A stretch of DNA of 64,000 nucleotides, from the NCBI GenBank assembly GCA_019279435.1, contig JAAALK010000289.1, forward strand, positions 28,450,603 through 28,514,602, read 5' to 3'. Source of the DNA: Zizania palustris. Taxonomy: Eukaryota; Streptophyta; Magnoliopsida; Poales; Poaceae. The notes under the pieces are model-generated. The model searched no databases. It worked only from the letters and a program-made list of their open reading frames with translations, and was not told the origin of the DNA. A program made the position numbers and the translations under genes. This document shows, in pieces, positions 36,801 to 46,760 of the stretch (position 1 is its first letter; each line of letters begins with the position of its first letter).

Positions 36801-38399
36801 GTATCGCTCCTGCTTGGCCCGATGTGTGCGAAATTTCGTGTGTTCAATGTTTCTTTTTTACATATAGCTGTACTACCTCTAAAATTAATTTACATGTGCT
36901 TTCGCTAACAAATATTTTCGTCCCAAATACTATAGCTTGGAACCATCTCCTTTCACTTTGCCCCTCCTATAACAATCATTTACAGTCGTCGATCCGAGTC
37001 ATTGAACCGGACGATATGGAGACCCTATGTTATTGTGAGGGTGGATCTCATCACGCGTGAAGCCCTCCTAACACATCCGTTGGATCTCAATTTAATGGTG
37101 TGAAAGGAGCTTAAGTGACTATCCTCTAAAGTCCGTTTAACTTGACTACAGTGGATCTCAAATCCTATAACCGAATGTTTAAAACTGTTTCTTTAACCGC
37201 GCCTGAGACATGACCCACGTTAACATGGGGATTACTAATTTCACAAATAAAGTAAGCCAACTCTAGTTGTATTAAAACTACGACGGAAGCAGTAAACTAA
37301 AGCAATGTTCCACTCATTCACACAAAAAGAAACACGGAAGAAAGTAATTAAAAGACGAGGCAAACAGTGAAAAAAAAGACAAGATACGCATTGGGAGGGG
37401 GAGCAAGCATGCATGACATACCTGTGAATCGTCCTCAAGACCCAGCTTGTTAACCAGGTACCTCATCACTACTCTAACTGTCATCCTCCCATCTCTGTTT
37501 GACAACACATCAGCAAGTCAATGTAGCATGATCAAATTAATTAAACCATCTATATATATAAATAAGTAATTAAAAGTTTAACCAATAAATTAACCAAGTC
37601 AGTATAACTCCTAATAGAGAAAGGGGGATATGATGGATTTGATGAGTGTTAGAAGCTAACCTAACCCTCAAGAAGCTCCTCGGTATCTGCGGCAATGGCA
37701 GCTCTCTCGTCCTGCAGGGATCAACGTCAACGGCGTGAGTTAACAACCCACATTGAGTAACCGACGTGTGGGATGAATGCCATGGCGTACTACTCACTGG
37801 TTCTGCGCTGCTCGGAGCACGAACCACGTGCCGGCCTCGTGCGCCGGCGGGGGAGGCGCCGCCGCAACCACTGCCCCCACCGCCGACGCTGCAGGGGACG
37901 AGGACGATGAAGGCCCCGGTGGATGGACCGACAGCCACAGCTGGGGATCAACGGCAGCCGGTTGTGCTGCCGACGTCGTCGAGGGTCCGGCTTCATAGTC
38001 GTCGGTTCTTGGCCGTTTCCGGCGCGACGAGGGAGGAGACGGCGTGCCCGAGGACTGGCCGATCCCGAGCTGCAGCCACGGGCGCCCGGTGTCGCTGCCT
38101 CCGCTGCTGGTGCTGGTGCTGAGCTCCTGGACGACGTCGCACGGCGGCGGCAGCGGCACCTGCGGCAGCTGTGCCGTTAGCTCTGGGTGCTCGGGTTGCT
38201 GCTCCGGTGGCGCGGAGGTAACCTTGCTCTGTCGGTGGGGGTGCGAGGGGTCCTGTTCCATGGACCTCAGGGCGCTGCACCGACACGGTGACGACGACGA
38301 CGACGACGGCGACTTCTGGCTGTTGCTTTTATGAAGGCGGCGAACGTCAACGGCGGCCGGCCCATGGGTGTGGCGGTGCAGCCGGAGAAACGTCACCAT
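18640..38399 (-). CDS. DRIP-like protein with C-terminal RAWUL/ubiquitin-like region, 4 exons, 297 aa
   Basis: Exons on the minus strand: 38399-37798, 37711-37661, 37494-37422 and 18807-18640. All introns have GT/AG borders. Phases join exactly (602+51+73+168 = 894 nt). Residues 1-200 are low-complexity Ser/Pro/Gln-rich with a basic nuclear-signal-like patch (SRRKRPR). From residue 201 the conserved C-terminus reads QTRELPLPQIPRSFLRVRDG, MTVRVVMRYLVNKLGLEDDS, LEITCRGQRL, MTLQHVRDRIWC and ends MTLHYYGRS. This matches the C-terminal region of plant DRIP-type (DREB2A-interacting protein) E3 ligases, related to the RAWUL fold of PcG RING proteins. Known DRIPs also have an N-terminal C3HC4 RING. 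None is found here up to 39.8 kb, so this is either a RING-less paralogue or an incomplete 5' end. The start ATG at 38399 is the first in frame after a TATA-like box. The 18.6-kb third intron is exceptional. Confidence 0.75.
19147..19345. repeat. Hairpin repeat with GGCACTTGAAGTGCC palindromes
   Basis: Contains CGGCACTTGAAGTGCCG (near 19222) and related inverted forms (ATACTTCAAGTGTCGACTGG near 19263; GTACTTAAGTGTCGAC near 19322). The left flank of AT-rich arms (TTTAAATTTGTATGACGATT) is shared with the element at 27876-28090. It appears to be an older copy of the same fold-back family. Confidence 0.5.
25283..25810. mobile_element. Tourist-like (PIF/Harbinger) MITE, 528 bp
   Basis: Terminal inverted repeats GGGTCCGTTTGGTTT (left) and AAATCAAACGCACCC (right) are flanked by a 3-bp duplication TTA (25280-25282 and 25811-25813), as expected for Harbinger-derived MITEs. 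GATGGATGGGATGAGA-type repeats occur inside both arms. No coding is present. Confidence 0.75.
25970..26125. repeat. A/T-rich direct repeats (about 35-60 bp units)
   Basis: Phrases ATATGGAAGCTGA, TTTTATATAGAAATCATTAA and ATATGGAAT recur three to five times with small changes. Origin unknown. Confidence 0.5.
27876..28090. mobile_element. Fold-back element with GTCGGCACTTCAAGTGCCGAC hairpin
   Basis: Long inverted arms (about 90 bp; AAATTTGTATGCCGATTTC left, pairing with the right arm TTGACATACATATTT) end in a very GC-rich core. There GGTCGGCACTTGAAGTACCG and GGTCGGCACTTCAAGTGCCG are separated by 20 bp. A transcript would fold into a near-perfect stem. No coding is present. The copy at 19147-19345 is related. 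Confidence 0.65.
29411..29914. mobile_element. Non-autonomous CACTA element, 504 bp
   Basis: Starts CACTACAAGAAAAAC and ends TTGTTGTAGTG, flanked by a perfect 3-bp duplication AAC (29408-29410 and 29915-29917). Both ends carry several TTCCGTCGGC/GCCGACGGAAG subterminal repeats. The centre is a GC-rich Pro/Arg-type segment (about 29640-29800). No transposase is present. Confidence 0.88.
31560..32170. repeat. CACTA subterminal repeat cluster
   Basis: Dense copies of a CGAGTGT-like motif (ACTCGGCGAAGG, ACACTCGGCAAAG, GTCGAGTGTTTGC) surround a GC-rich piece (31800-31980). The 141-aa frame at 31765-32190 spans this repeat and has no recognisable domain. It is probably internal to the CACTA-like region. 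Confidence 0.45.
33444..33690. mobile_element. Mutator-type MITE, 247 bp, with 9-bp target duplication
   Basis: Inverted arms of about 85 bp (left GGCTCTATCCTGTGCACAA, right TTGTGCACAGGATACAGAGCC in part) flank a short unique centre. The 9-bp sequence ATTTTCTTG occurs immediately on both sides (33435-33443 and 33691-33699). A 9-bp duplication with long arms is the hallmark of Mutator-like elements. It sits within CACTA subterminal sequence. Confidence 0.85.
34577..35290. repeat. TTTAGTGACGG / CGTCACTAAAGAT repeat cluster
   Basis: At least ten direct and inverted copies of TTAGTGACAGGTAT-like and CGTCACTAAAGATC-like motifs occur at intervals of 40-60 bp, starting at CACTAGTAATGATC (34577). 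The pattern resembles subterminal repeats of a DNA transposon. Its ends and superfamily were not determined. Confidence 0.5.
35925..37421. other. Gene-free end of the giant intron next to exon 3
   Basis: About 1.5 kb of AT-rich sequence with a GTATGT microsatellite (36070-36120) and a CAA run (36310-36335). No repeat family or coding frame recognised. Confidence 0.4.
37422..37711 (-). CDS. Exons 2 and 3 of the DRIP-like gene
   Basis: Exon 2 (37711-37661, 51 bp) follows acceptor CCCTGCAG and encodes TRELPLPQIPRSFLRV. Exon 3 (37494-37422, 73 bp) follows acceptor CAAACAG, encodes DGRMTVRVVMRYLVNKLGL and ends at a strong donor (CACAG, then GTATGT). The intron between them is 166 bp. The small exons match the exon-dense C-terminal part expected for this family. 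Confidence 0.8.
37798..38399 (-). CDS. Exon 1 of the DRIP-like gene
   Basis: Codes for residues 1-200 plus two bases. It ends CAGAACCA before the donor GTGAGT. The frame stays open further upstream (to 38564), but the TATA-like box at 38525-38533 falls inside that extension, so the start is placed at ATG 38399. The composition is rich in Ser, Pro and Ala, including a run SPSSSSSSP. A later in-frame ATG at 38261 (MEQDPSHPH) is an alternative start. A four-codon upstream ORF (38407-38393) overlaps the chosen ATG. Confidence 0.7.
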
Positions 38400-38524
38400 C
38401 CTCTCATGCCTCCTCCTCTCTTGTGGTGCTGCGCCGCGCTGCGGCAGCCGACACCAAGAGAGAGTCAGGAGGAGGAAGAAGGTGCAAGAAGAGAGAAGAA
38501 TCCTCAAAGGGGAAGGTTGCCTTT

Positions 38525-38533
38525 CATATATAA
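38525..38533 (-). promoter_or_regulatory. TATA-like box upstream of the DRIP-like gene
   Basis: The minus strand reads ACTTATATATGAAAGG, a TATA-like element about 125 bp before ATG 38399, followed by a C/T-rich leader. Microsatellites (CACACACAC, GAGAGAGA) lie upstream at 38555-38770. It supports transcription beginning near 38500, with no upstream exon. Confidence 0.5.
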
Positions 38534-38564
38534 GTAGACAAGTCCAATGTACATACACACACAC

Positions 38565-39778
38565 ACACTCGAGTATTCTCTCTAATCTCTCTCTTATCAG
38601 CTACTAATCTCCCTCTCTCACTAATTAATCTCTCTAATCCCTCTCTTAGTGCTATTCGCTAGAGAGAGTTGAGACTTGAGAGGGAGAAGCTGGTAAGATG
38701 TCAATGGGGTTTGCAGTTTGCACAGTGCCCAACTTTGATCTATGGAGAGAGAGAAAGAGAGAGAGAGTGGATCAGTGGATGTACAACAAGACATGAGCAA
38801 TTTTCGCATTTTTTTATATGTCAAAACGCATTGCGTGTGAGATCATCACATGCCATAAACTAGTGCTGTGCCTCTAATGATGACTGCTACTAGTTCACCA
38901 TGGTTACCAGCCCAACACACAGCCCTTGTAGTGTGCTTGATTGTTTGTCTAGACAATGCTACACAAATGGTCATCGCTGTTGTATTATTTGAGTATAACA
39001 TCGTTTTTTATGACCCGTTACAAATGAGGCAGGATAACAGGTCATAAGCACATCGGTAGAAACACTAGAGGCGTAAATTTACGTGAAAAACCATTGCAGA
39101 TAAAACCCTCCGATCCGTTTAGTCATGGTTTTTGAATTGGTACTATCCATCCAAAACTAAGAGTGTGACACATTAGGCTATTCAACCGGTAATAATACAT
39201 TTTAGTACTAGACAGAGAACCCACCATGGTATAAAAGAATGAGCTTTAGTACCGGCTCCCACCTGTTACTAAAGCTTGGATTTTCAGTACTAGCTGGCTC
39301 CCTATTCGGTACTAAGGTGCTATTTTTTTATGTTTCATTGGTATTTTTATTTAATTAGAATTAGTATTGGTTGTACTATGCATGACTTGTATATTTGTAC
39401 GCTGTTTTATACCCTAGTTTTAATTACTTTGAGAATAAATATTTATTAATTACAATTATATATACGAAATCATTGTAATGTACTATGGAACAAACACATC
39501 TAATCACGAATAATATATACATAATCATTTTCTATTGTATGATATAAAAATTATTCATTATGTGTGGTAGAACTCTCATCCGGGACATATAATCTCATCG
39601 AGAATAAAACCGACAAGTTGATCTTCAATTGTCTGAATACGATCTTGGGGAGAATTTTATGTTGCATTTCTTCCTCTGTCATTCCAAAATATGAATATAT
39701 TAAATAAACTATTAATTATTAGATATACCATACCATAAGCATTGGAATACTTGAATATTTAATTGATATGATGTACTA
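38565..39778. other. Upstream region of the DRIP-like gene, no further gene
   Basis: Holds a GA microsatellite (38740-38768) and a cluster of TTTAGTACCGG-type inverted motifs (39180-39320) of probable transposon origin. The rest is AT-rich. No RING-type Cys/His pattern was found on the minus strand here. Confidence 0.5.
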
Positions 39779-39819
39779 TTGAATCTTTTTTGTGACTGTT
39801 CCTTTCTTGTGTATGAAAT

Positions 39820-40030
39820 ATTATATTACGGAGCATATTATGGAGCGCAACCCTACGCTAGTGAAGAGCAATACAAGTACAACGCTACTCGGTTGGACCA
39901 GTACCCGCATGCCCTAGTGTCTGACCGGTACCCCGTGCCGAGCCAGCAAGAGGACGGTGAGTCCGAGGGTATCAGCACATGAGAGCCGATTCCATGAAAC
40001 GAAAAGGGAGAAGTATCAAAGGAAGATCAC
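39820..40030 (+). pseudogene. Gag fragment of gypsy 3 (left of the CACTA)
   Basis: The frame encodes YGAQPYASEEQYKYNATR and VSDRYPVPSQQEDGESEG, a low-complexity gag region that continues in kind after the CACTA insertion (SDEDGESDGEVKLAERS at about 41960). It is stopped by TGA at 39979. Confidence 0.6.
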
Positions 40031-41947
40031 CACTACAAGAAAACAATAAATTTTCGTCAGCTTTTTTACTTTCCGTCGGCATTTTAAAAAGCCGACGAAA
40101 ATTACTTAATTTTCGTCGGCCTGCACGAACCGACGGAAAATAAACTAACTTCCGTCGGTTTTAACTGGGGCCGACGGAAGATAATTTAACTTCCGTCGGC
40201 CTATCCCTCCACCGACGGAAGATATTTTTCCCCCAAAATATCAGCAGCGCACCCAGTTTTTTCCCAGCGCACCTAGGTTTTTCCATCCTCACGCCCGCCT
40301 CCGCGCCTCGCTTCTCCACCTCCCGGCCGCCACCTCTGCGCCTTCCTGCCTCTCGACCGCCGCCTCCGCACCTCTCCCCAGCGCGCCTAGGTTTTTCTAG
40401 CCTCCTGCTCGCCTCCGCGCCTCGCCTCCCCGCCGTCACCTCTGCGCCTTCCCCTGCGTGTCGCCGGTTCTCCTCGGGATTTTTTTCCTTCTCTTCTGTT
40501 GTGGTTGTGGTGTGGGAGAGAGGGGCTTGGATTTGGAGCCTGGAGGGGGCTACTCCATCATCCGCACGGGTCCGGTATCTATCGTGTCCCGGCCGATCAC
40601 CAGGATCAGGTACGGATTTATTTTGCGTCGTCTCGGTTTTACAGTGGTATGTGCACTCAGGTCTTGATTTGTTAGGTTATAGGAGTGTGGATTGGTGAGT
40701 TAGTCGATGATCAGGTATGTTGTTCTTGGCCCGGCCAGCGCGGGCTAACAGATGGAGAATACGGATGTGCTCGATCTGTGGCGGTTTTTTAGACTATGGT
40801 TTCAGATTTGTTCTTTGTGTGATGTATGGATGAGCCGCATGGGGCCAGTTTTGGCGTTAGACTCTTTTTGGAGGGTTTATTAACCTGTATTTTTGCATGT
40901 TCGTGTGCAAGATCTGAGTGCTTTGTTGACTTGTAGTGTTCTGCCTGTGTGAGTGAGTGCCTTGCCCTCTTGGGTGTTTGATTGTTCTCCTGCTTAGTTG
41001 GTCTCGTCATGATTCATCTTTTTTAGAGAACAGTTAATCAGTCGTGATTCATAAACAGTCCTACTAGGGAAATATGATTCCTTCTGTTCTAGGAGTTGCT
41101 GCGGGAGGGCGTCTCCGGCGGCATCACCTGCGTCAACCTCTCACCCGTGGTCGTCTAGCGAATGCTTGACCGCCTGGAGAAGCAGGGTACCAAGGGTAAG
41201 TTTTAACTGGTTTCATCGCTGTAAATCTAAAAGAAGTTGTTTCCTGCTTGTTCATCACTCATAAACCATATTGTATGTTCTGTTAATTGTAAATTGACAG
41301 TGATGCATGGACTTGTTGATGGACCATCCAAGAAGGATTGGAGAGGTGGCTGGGTTGGGGTTGATGAACATTCACTGTTTTGTTCTTCTGTTGATTGTCA
41401 CATGTGGAGTTGTATTTATTTTTATGAATTTATTTGGGGGTGTTAAGTAGAAGACATGTTGATAATATCAAGAACAGTAGAAACATTTGTTTGGTTTGTG
41501 AATATATTTTGATGAATTTGGATGTGAAATTGTGTTATGCTGAAATGTGAAATGTGAAATGTGAAATTTTGTAAAGGATGTGTTCTAAATGTTCAGAAAA
41601 AAGAAAAAGAAAGAAAAAAAGGAAAAAAATATCTGTGCTTAATTTAGTGCATCTGCTGGAATGTACAGAAAAAAGCAAAAAAAAAAGAAAACTTCCGTCG
41701 GCTAATGGTTGGCCGATGGAAATTAATGATTTTATGTGGTAATTTTCGTCGGCCATGTTTAGCCGACGGAAGTTAACTAACTTTCGTCGGCGGCCGACGG
41801 AAGTTAGTCAATTTCCGTCGAAACACCTCCGTCGGCTAAAAACCGACGGGAGTTAGCATTTTGCCGACGGAAGTTAGCTTCTTCCGTCGGATTTTGCCTA
41901 ACTTTCGTCGGCTTTGGCCGACGGAAGTTGCCTGTTTTCTTGTAGTG
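40031..41947. mobile_element. Non-autonomous CACTA element carrying a captured gene fragment, 1.9 kb
   Basis: Termini CACTACAAGAAAAC and GTTTTCTTGTAGTG are perfect 14-bp inverted repeats. Many TTCCGTCGGC/GCCGACGGAAG subterminal repeats lie at 40050-40230 and 41690-41935. The flanking triplets are CAC and CAG, a one-base mismatch. The heptamer AGATCAC occurs on both sides. The interior has a GC-rich segment (40250-40470), intron-like sequence and a spliced-type exon (41093-41195) resembling a host methyltransferase. No transposase is present. It lies inside the gag of gypsy 3. Confidence 0.88.
41093..41195 (+). pseudogene. Captured exon of a METTL13-like (endothelin-converting enzyme 2-like) methyltransferase
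   Basis: An acceptor (TTCTGTTCTAG) and a donor (AAGG/GTAAGT) bound a 103-bp exon reading ELLREGVSGGITCVNLSPVV, then V, TAG, RMLDRLEKQGTKG. The pattern GITCV-LSP--V-RM--RL--QGTKG is the SAM-binding part (after motif I, acidic-loop region) of plant methyltransferases of this type, from memory of the family. A TAG replaces what is probably a Gln codon. Splice sites are intact. It is too short to encode an enzyme. Confidence 0.6.
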
Positions 41948-42650
41948 CAGATCACCCAAGTATACTCTTTGGATTCCGACGAGGACGGTGAGTCCGATGG
42001 AGAAGTTAAGTTAGCCGAACGGTCTAGAAACAAGAAGTCAGTCACATGTCCCTGTGTAAAGGCATCCAACAAAGAGAAGTACAACTTTAACGTCGATAAA
42101 GCCGACATGATATTCAACCTGCTGCTCAAGGAGAAACAAATTAAGCTGCACCAAACCATGTGATACCACCTGCCGACAAGCCAAAGAAGATGAAGTACTA
42201 CAAGTGGCACAACTCCCCATCAAACCATACCAACGAATGCAAAGTATTCAGACAACAAATTCAATCAGTCGTAGAACAAGGCCAAATCAAGTTTGATGAC
42301 GGAAAGAAGCCGATGAACATCGATGGACATCCTTTCCTGGTCAACATGCATGCGCACCATCCTGATGTTCGGCATACATAGAGAGAGATAGGCGTACCGG
42401 CAAGGATCGAGTCACTTCATCAAATCTGATCAACAAGTATAAAGAAATACAAGGAAAGAGGCAAATTATGAAGATGACCGAAACCACCCACTGGAATTGT
42501 GAATTCTTTAGGTTTTGCTATAATAAAGGAATGCGCCTACCATTGATGGATAACTGTCCTGAATGCAGTGATGATAGAGGAAAATGGAGGAGCGATCGGA
42601 GGTCCCACAGCGACAGGATAACTGTCACCACGAAGGCCATCAGTACATGA
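41948..42650 (+). pseudogene. Gag C-terminal region of gypsy 3
   Basis: Encodes NVDKADMIFNLLLKEKQIKL, then KYYKWHNSPSNHTNECKVF with a Cys/His pattern, INIDGHPF-like NIDGHPFLVNM, and a zinc-finger-like CEFFRFCYNKGMRLPLMDNC followed by PEC. This arrangement is typical of gag ends of Tat-type grass elements. Stops at 42160 and 42381 break the frame. Confidence 0.7.
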
Positions 42651-42984
42651 AAGGCTTGGCCCCATCAACACTGAAAGGGATGGCCGTCCGGTCGATGACA
42701 CGACGACAGTAAGAAATCTGTAGTGGTTCCCAAGCAGGATTTTTACGAAAAACTAGAAAAGAAGGGTGTAACGGTTGTGGTAGAAGGAGTTGAAGGTACC
42801 GAATCATGATGACAATATTGATGGGGCCAAGGAAGTAAAGAAGGAATGACAAGTTAAGGGAAAGGCCGATCAGGACGACAAGAAAGATGCAGGGGTAAAC
42901 ATGGTGTTCTTTCTTCCTATATAATATCAGGTTGCCCCCGATAGTGATGGCGAACAGGCCCAGGCAATGGCCCTAGGCATCGAC

Positions 42985-45900
42985 ACCTGATGCCTCTTTA
43001 TATTAAGGGACTAGTCAATGGGAAACTAATGTTCAAAATGATGGTAGATGGAGGGGTAGCCGTCAACGTGATGCCATACGCTACCTTCCGGAAGTTGTGA
43101 AAAGGGCCATAGGACCCGATTAAGACCATATGGTACTAAGGGACTTTGGCGTCAATTCATCAGAAATAACGGGGGTATTAAACGTAGAACTGACAGTCGA
43201 TAGCAAAACAATGCCGACTATGTTTTTTGTCATCGAAGGTAAATACTCTTATAGCTTACTGCTAGGGCGTGATTGGATCCATGCCAATTATTGCGTCCCA
43301 TCCACAATGCATCAAAGCCTCGTGCAATGGGTCGGCGATTTGGTGGAAATTATCCCCGCCGACAAATCGGTCAATGTAGCAGTAGTCAATTTGTCAGTGT
43401 GGGAGATGGAAGGAGTTGACTATCTATCAAGCAAAGCCTGAGACGGTGATTTTTTCGAGGTTTTAAGCGATGGAGTCAAGCCAATCAGCAATGAACAACC
43501 TTGACTTACACTTTAAAATACCATCAATGAGATGGAAGGTAAACTCGGTCAAGGCTTCACCACAACCAATGAGCTATAGGAGGTAGACATCAGACCTGGC
43601 GATCGACCGAGGCCAACCTTTGTAAGTGCTCAACTTCCTAATGAAATAAAGATTGAATTAATTATATTATTATGAGAATATCAGGATTGTTTTGCATGGG
43701 AATATCATGAGATGTTAGGTTTGAACCGATGAATCGTAGAACATCGGCTCCCGATAAAACAGGGATATCGACCCTTTAAGCAACCACCTCGGTGATTCAA
43801 GGCGGAAATATATCCAGACATCAAAGACGAGGAAACCAGATTATATGATGTAGGGTTTATAAGGTCGTGCCAATATGCAGAGTGTGTATCGAATATCGTA
43901 CCCGTATGGAAAAAGAATGGGAAGCTTATGATATGTGTTGACTTCAGAGATCTAAACAAAGCGACCCCTAAAGATGAGTACTCAATGCCAATTGTGGACC
44001 TATCAGTAGATGTCACATCGGGTCATAAGATTATCACCTTCATGGATGGAAATGCAGGGTATAATGAGATTTTCATGGCCGACGAAGACATCCACATGAT
44101 GTATTTCCGATGCCCTGGTGCTATCAGGCTTTATTAGTGGGTGGTGTTGACATTCGGCCTGAAAAACGCCGGAGCAACTTACCAAAGAGCCATGAACTAC
44201 ATCTTCCATAATCTAATCAGCCTATTAGTGGAGATTTATATAGATGACATCATAGTAAAGTTGAGCAATACTCAAGACCATGTGGCTAATCTACGTCATG
44301 TTTTGGAGAGGGCTAGGAAATATGGATCGAAGGTGAACCCGAAGAAGTGCACTTTTGGAGTATCGGCAGGCAAGTTTCTTGGTCTTCTCGTTCATGCAAG
44401 AGGAATTGAGATAAGCTAGCGCAACACTGAGGCAATTAAGAACACTCAACCTCCTGCCAATAAGACCAAGTTGCAATCACTAATCGGGAAGATAAATTTT
44501 CTGAGAAGATTCATATACGACCTATCAATAAGAATAGAGCCATTCACTCCATTGTTGAAGTTAAAACCTCAGCAAAAATTTGTATGGGGAGAAAAGCAAC
44601 AGAAAGCATTTGATGAGATCAAGGAGTACTTAAGCTCACCACTAGTACTAATGCCGCCACAAAAGGGAATTCCATTTAGATTATACCTATCTTCCAATGA
44701 TAAAGCCATCGTGTTAGTCCTAGTGCAAGAGATCAATAGAAAGGAAAGGGTAATCTTCTACCTCAGCAGGAGGTTGTTAGATGTTGAAACCCGATACCCT
44801 GCAATGGAGAAGCTTTGTTTATGTTTATATTTTCCATGCACAAGGTTGAGGCATTATTTAAAGTCGGCAGAGTGCACCATCATATGCAAGGCTGATGTCA
44901 TCAAGTACATGCTATTGGCCCCAGTCTTGAAAGGGCGTATTGGAAAATGGGTACTCATCCTTACTGAGTTTGATCTTCGGTATGAATCAGAAAATGCAAT
45001 AAAGGGACAAGCAATAGCCGATTTCATAGTCCAGGACAGAGGTGAGACAATGACTTATGTTGAGCCAGCACCATGGGCTTTATTCTTCGTTGGATCGGTG
45101 TGTCGGCATGGATGCAACATAGGACTAGTGATCATTTACCCTCAGAGGGCATCATTTGAATTCACATACACAATCAAGCCTTTCTCCACAAATAATAGAG
45201 CCAAATATGAAGCAGTGCTGAAAGGGTTGCAGCTGCTGGAAGAAGTTGGTGCTGATATAGTAGAAATATTGGGAGATTCCATATTGGTTATAAAAAGCTA
45301 TCCGGTGAGTAGGAGTGCAAGGATGGCATGCTAAAAGAGTATCATGGTCAGTGCCAAGAGATGATGGCAAGATTCAGAAGCACAACCCTAACGCACATCC
45401 CAAGGGAACATAACACAGAGGCAAACAATTTGGCCTAGACAGCATCATGATACAAGCCAATGACTAGGCCGATCAAAGTGGAGATCGCAGAAATAGAAGT
45501 TGATGATTGGAGGTATGCTATCATTACTTATTTGAAAAATTCTTCAATGTCGGCATCAAGAAAGCTTAGATATCAGGCTATAAAGTATATGCTTCTCAAT
45601 GAAGATCTGTATTATCGGACGATGGATGGGATCCTGCTTAAGTGCATAAATACTAAAGAAGCCAAAGTGGTGATGTGTGAGGTTTACGACGACATATGTG
45701 GGTCACACCAGTCGGCCTAGGAAATGCAGTGGCTGCTGCAGAGAGTAGGATATTTTTGGCCGACCATGGCGGAAGACTACATAAAGTATTATAAAGGGTG
45801 CCAATATTGCCAAAGGTTTGGAGCTGTTCAAAGATCACCCACATCGGCAATTAACCTGATAATTAAGCCTTGACCCTTTAGAGGATGGGGCATTGACATG

Positions 45901-46760
45901 ATCAGCCATATTTACTCGTCATCATGCAAAGGGCATAAATCTATATTGGCAGCCACCGACTACTTCACGAAATGGGTAGAGACCGTTCCACTCAGAAAGG
46001 TAACTTCTGCCAATGCCATTGAGTTCATCAAGGAGCATATATTATATCAGTTCGGGATCCCTCATACCATCATGATAGATCAAGGGTCAATCTTCGTATC
46101 CGAAGAGTTCCAGCAATTTGCAGCAGGTATGTGAATCAAGCTCTTAAATTCATCGTCGTATTATGCACAAGCCAATGGGCAAGCTGAAGCATCCAACAAG
46201 AGTTTGATATAGTTGATAAAGCGAAAGATTAATGAACAACCGAAGCGTTGGCATCAATCCCTATCGGAAGCACTTTGGGCTTATCAGATGGCACACCATG
46301 GGTCTACATAGGTACCACCATACCAGCTAGTTTATGGCCATGAAGCAGTACTGCCTTAGGAAAATAACATCGACTCAAGAAGGATAGCACTACCACCAGA
46401 CCAACTTACGACCGATGATTATTATAACCTGATGAAAAATGGCCTAGATGACTTAGCACAGAACCGATTGAGAGAGCTAGATAAGATTAAAGAGAACAAA
46501 GCAAGGGTGGCTAGGTATTATAATAAGAAAGTAGTACCCAGGTCATTTGAATAAGAGATCTTGTATGGAAGCTTATCTAGTCGATTGGATCTAAAGATAA
46601 TCGGTTAAGTGGTCACCTAATTGGAAAGGACCCTTTTGGGTACATCGAGTTGTCCCTGGTAATGCTTATTTACTCGAAAATTTGGATGGAGAAGTGTTCA
46701 AGAAGGCACTAAATGGAAAATATATGAAGAAATACTTCCTGAGCTTACAGATAAATACCT
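42985..46760 (+). pseudogene. pol: pol of gypsy 3 (protease to integrase), inactivated
   Basis: The protease has VDGGVAVNVMPYATF (about 43045) and LLLGRDWIHANYC. The RT has CVDFRDLNKATPKDEYSMP, FGLKNAGATYQRAMN and the active site EIYIDDIIVK (about 44235). The first RNase H has RRLLDVETRYPAMEKL. The second has a degenerate motif (ALFFVGSVCRHGCNIGLVI) lacking the usual catalytic Asp, then STNNRAKYEAVL. The integrase has CGSH, GCQYCQ, WGIDM, IMIDQGS and NGQAEASNK (D-D-E present). Stops at about 44136, 44417, 45321, 45718, 45872, 46132, 46208 and others show it is dead. Confidence 0.88.

Larger units (their letters stand above)
18808..37421 (-). other. Giant intron 3 of the DRIP-like gene (18,614 bp)
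   Basis: Bounded by donor CAG/GTATGTC and acceptor TGATGCAG/TTAG. It is AT-rich with many TA and GCATGCAT simple repeats and no supportable gene. It holds hairpin repeats (19147-19345, 27876-28090), a Tourist-like MITE (25283-25810), an A/T-rich tandem repeat (25970-26125) and a CACTA-like region (29103-35924) with nested smaller elements. The parts 19350-25280, 26130-27870 and 28091-29100 show nothing beyond AT-rich unique-looking sequence. Confidence 0.7.

Noticed and set aside
37766..38607. Several plus-strand frames over DRIP exon 1 (Ser/Asp/Arg-rich)
   Set aside because: Antisense shadows of a GC-rich low-complexity exon. No domain and no splice logic.
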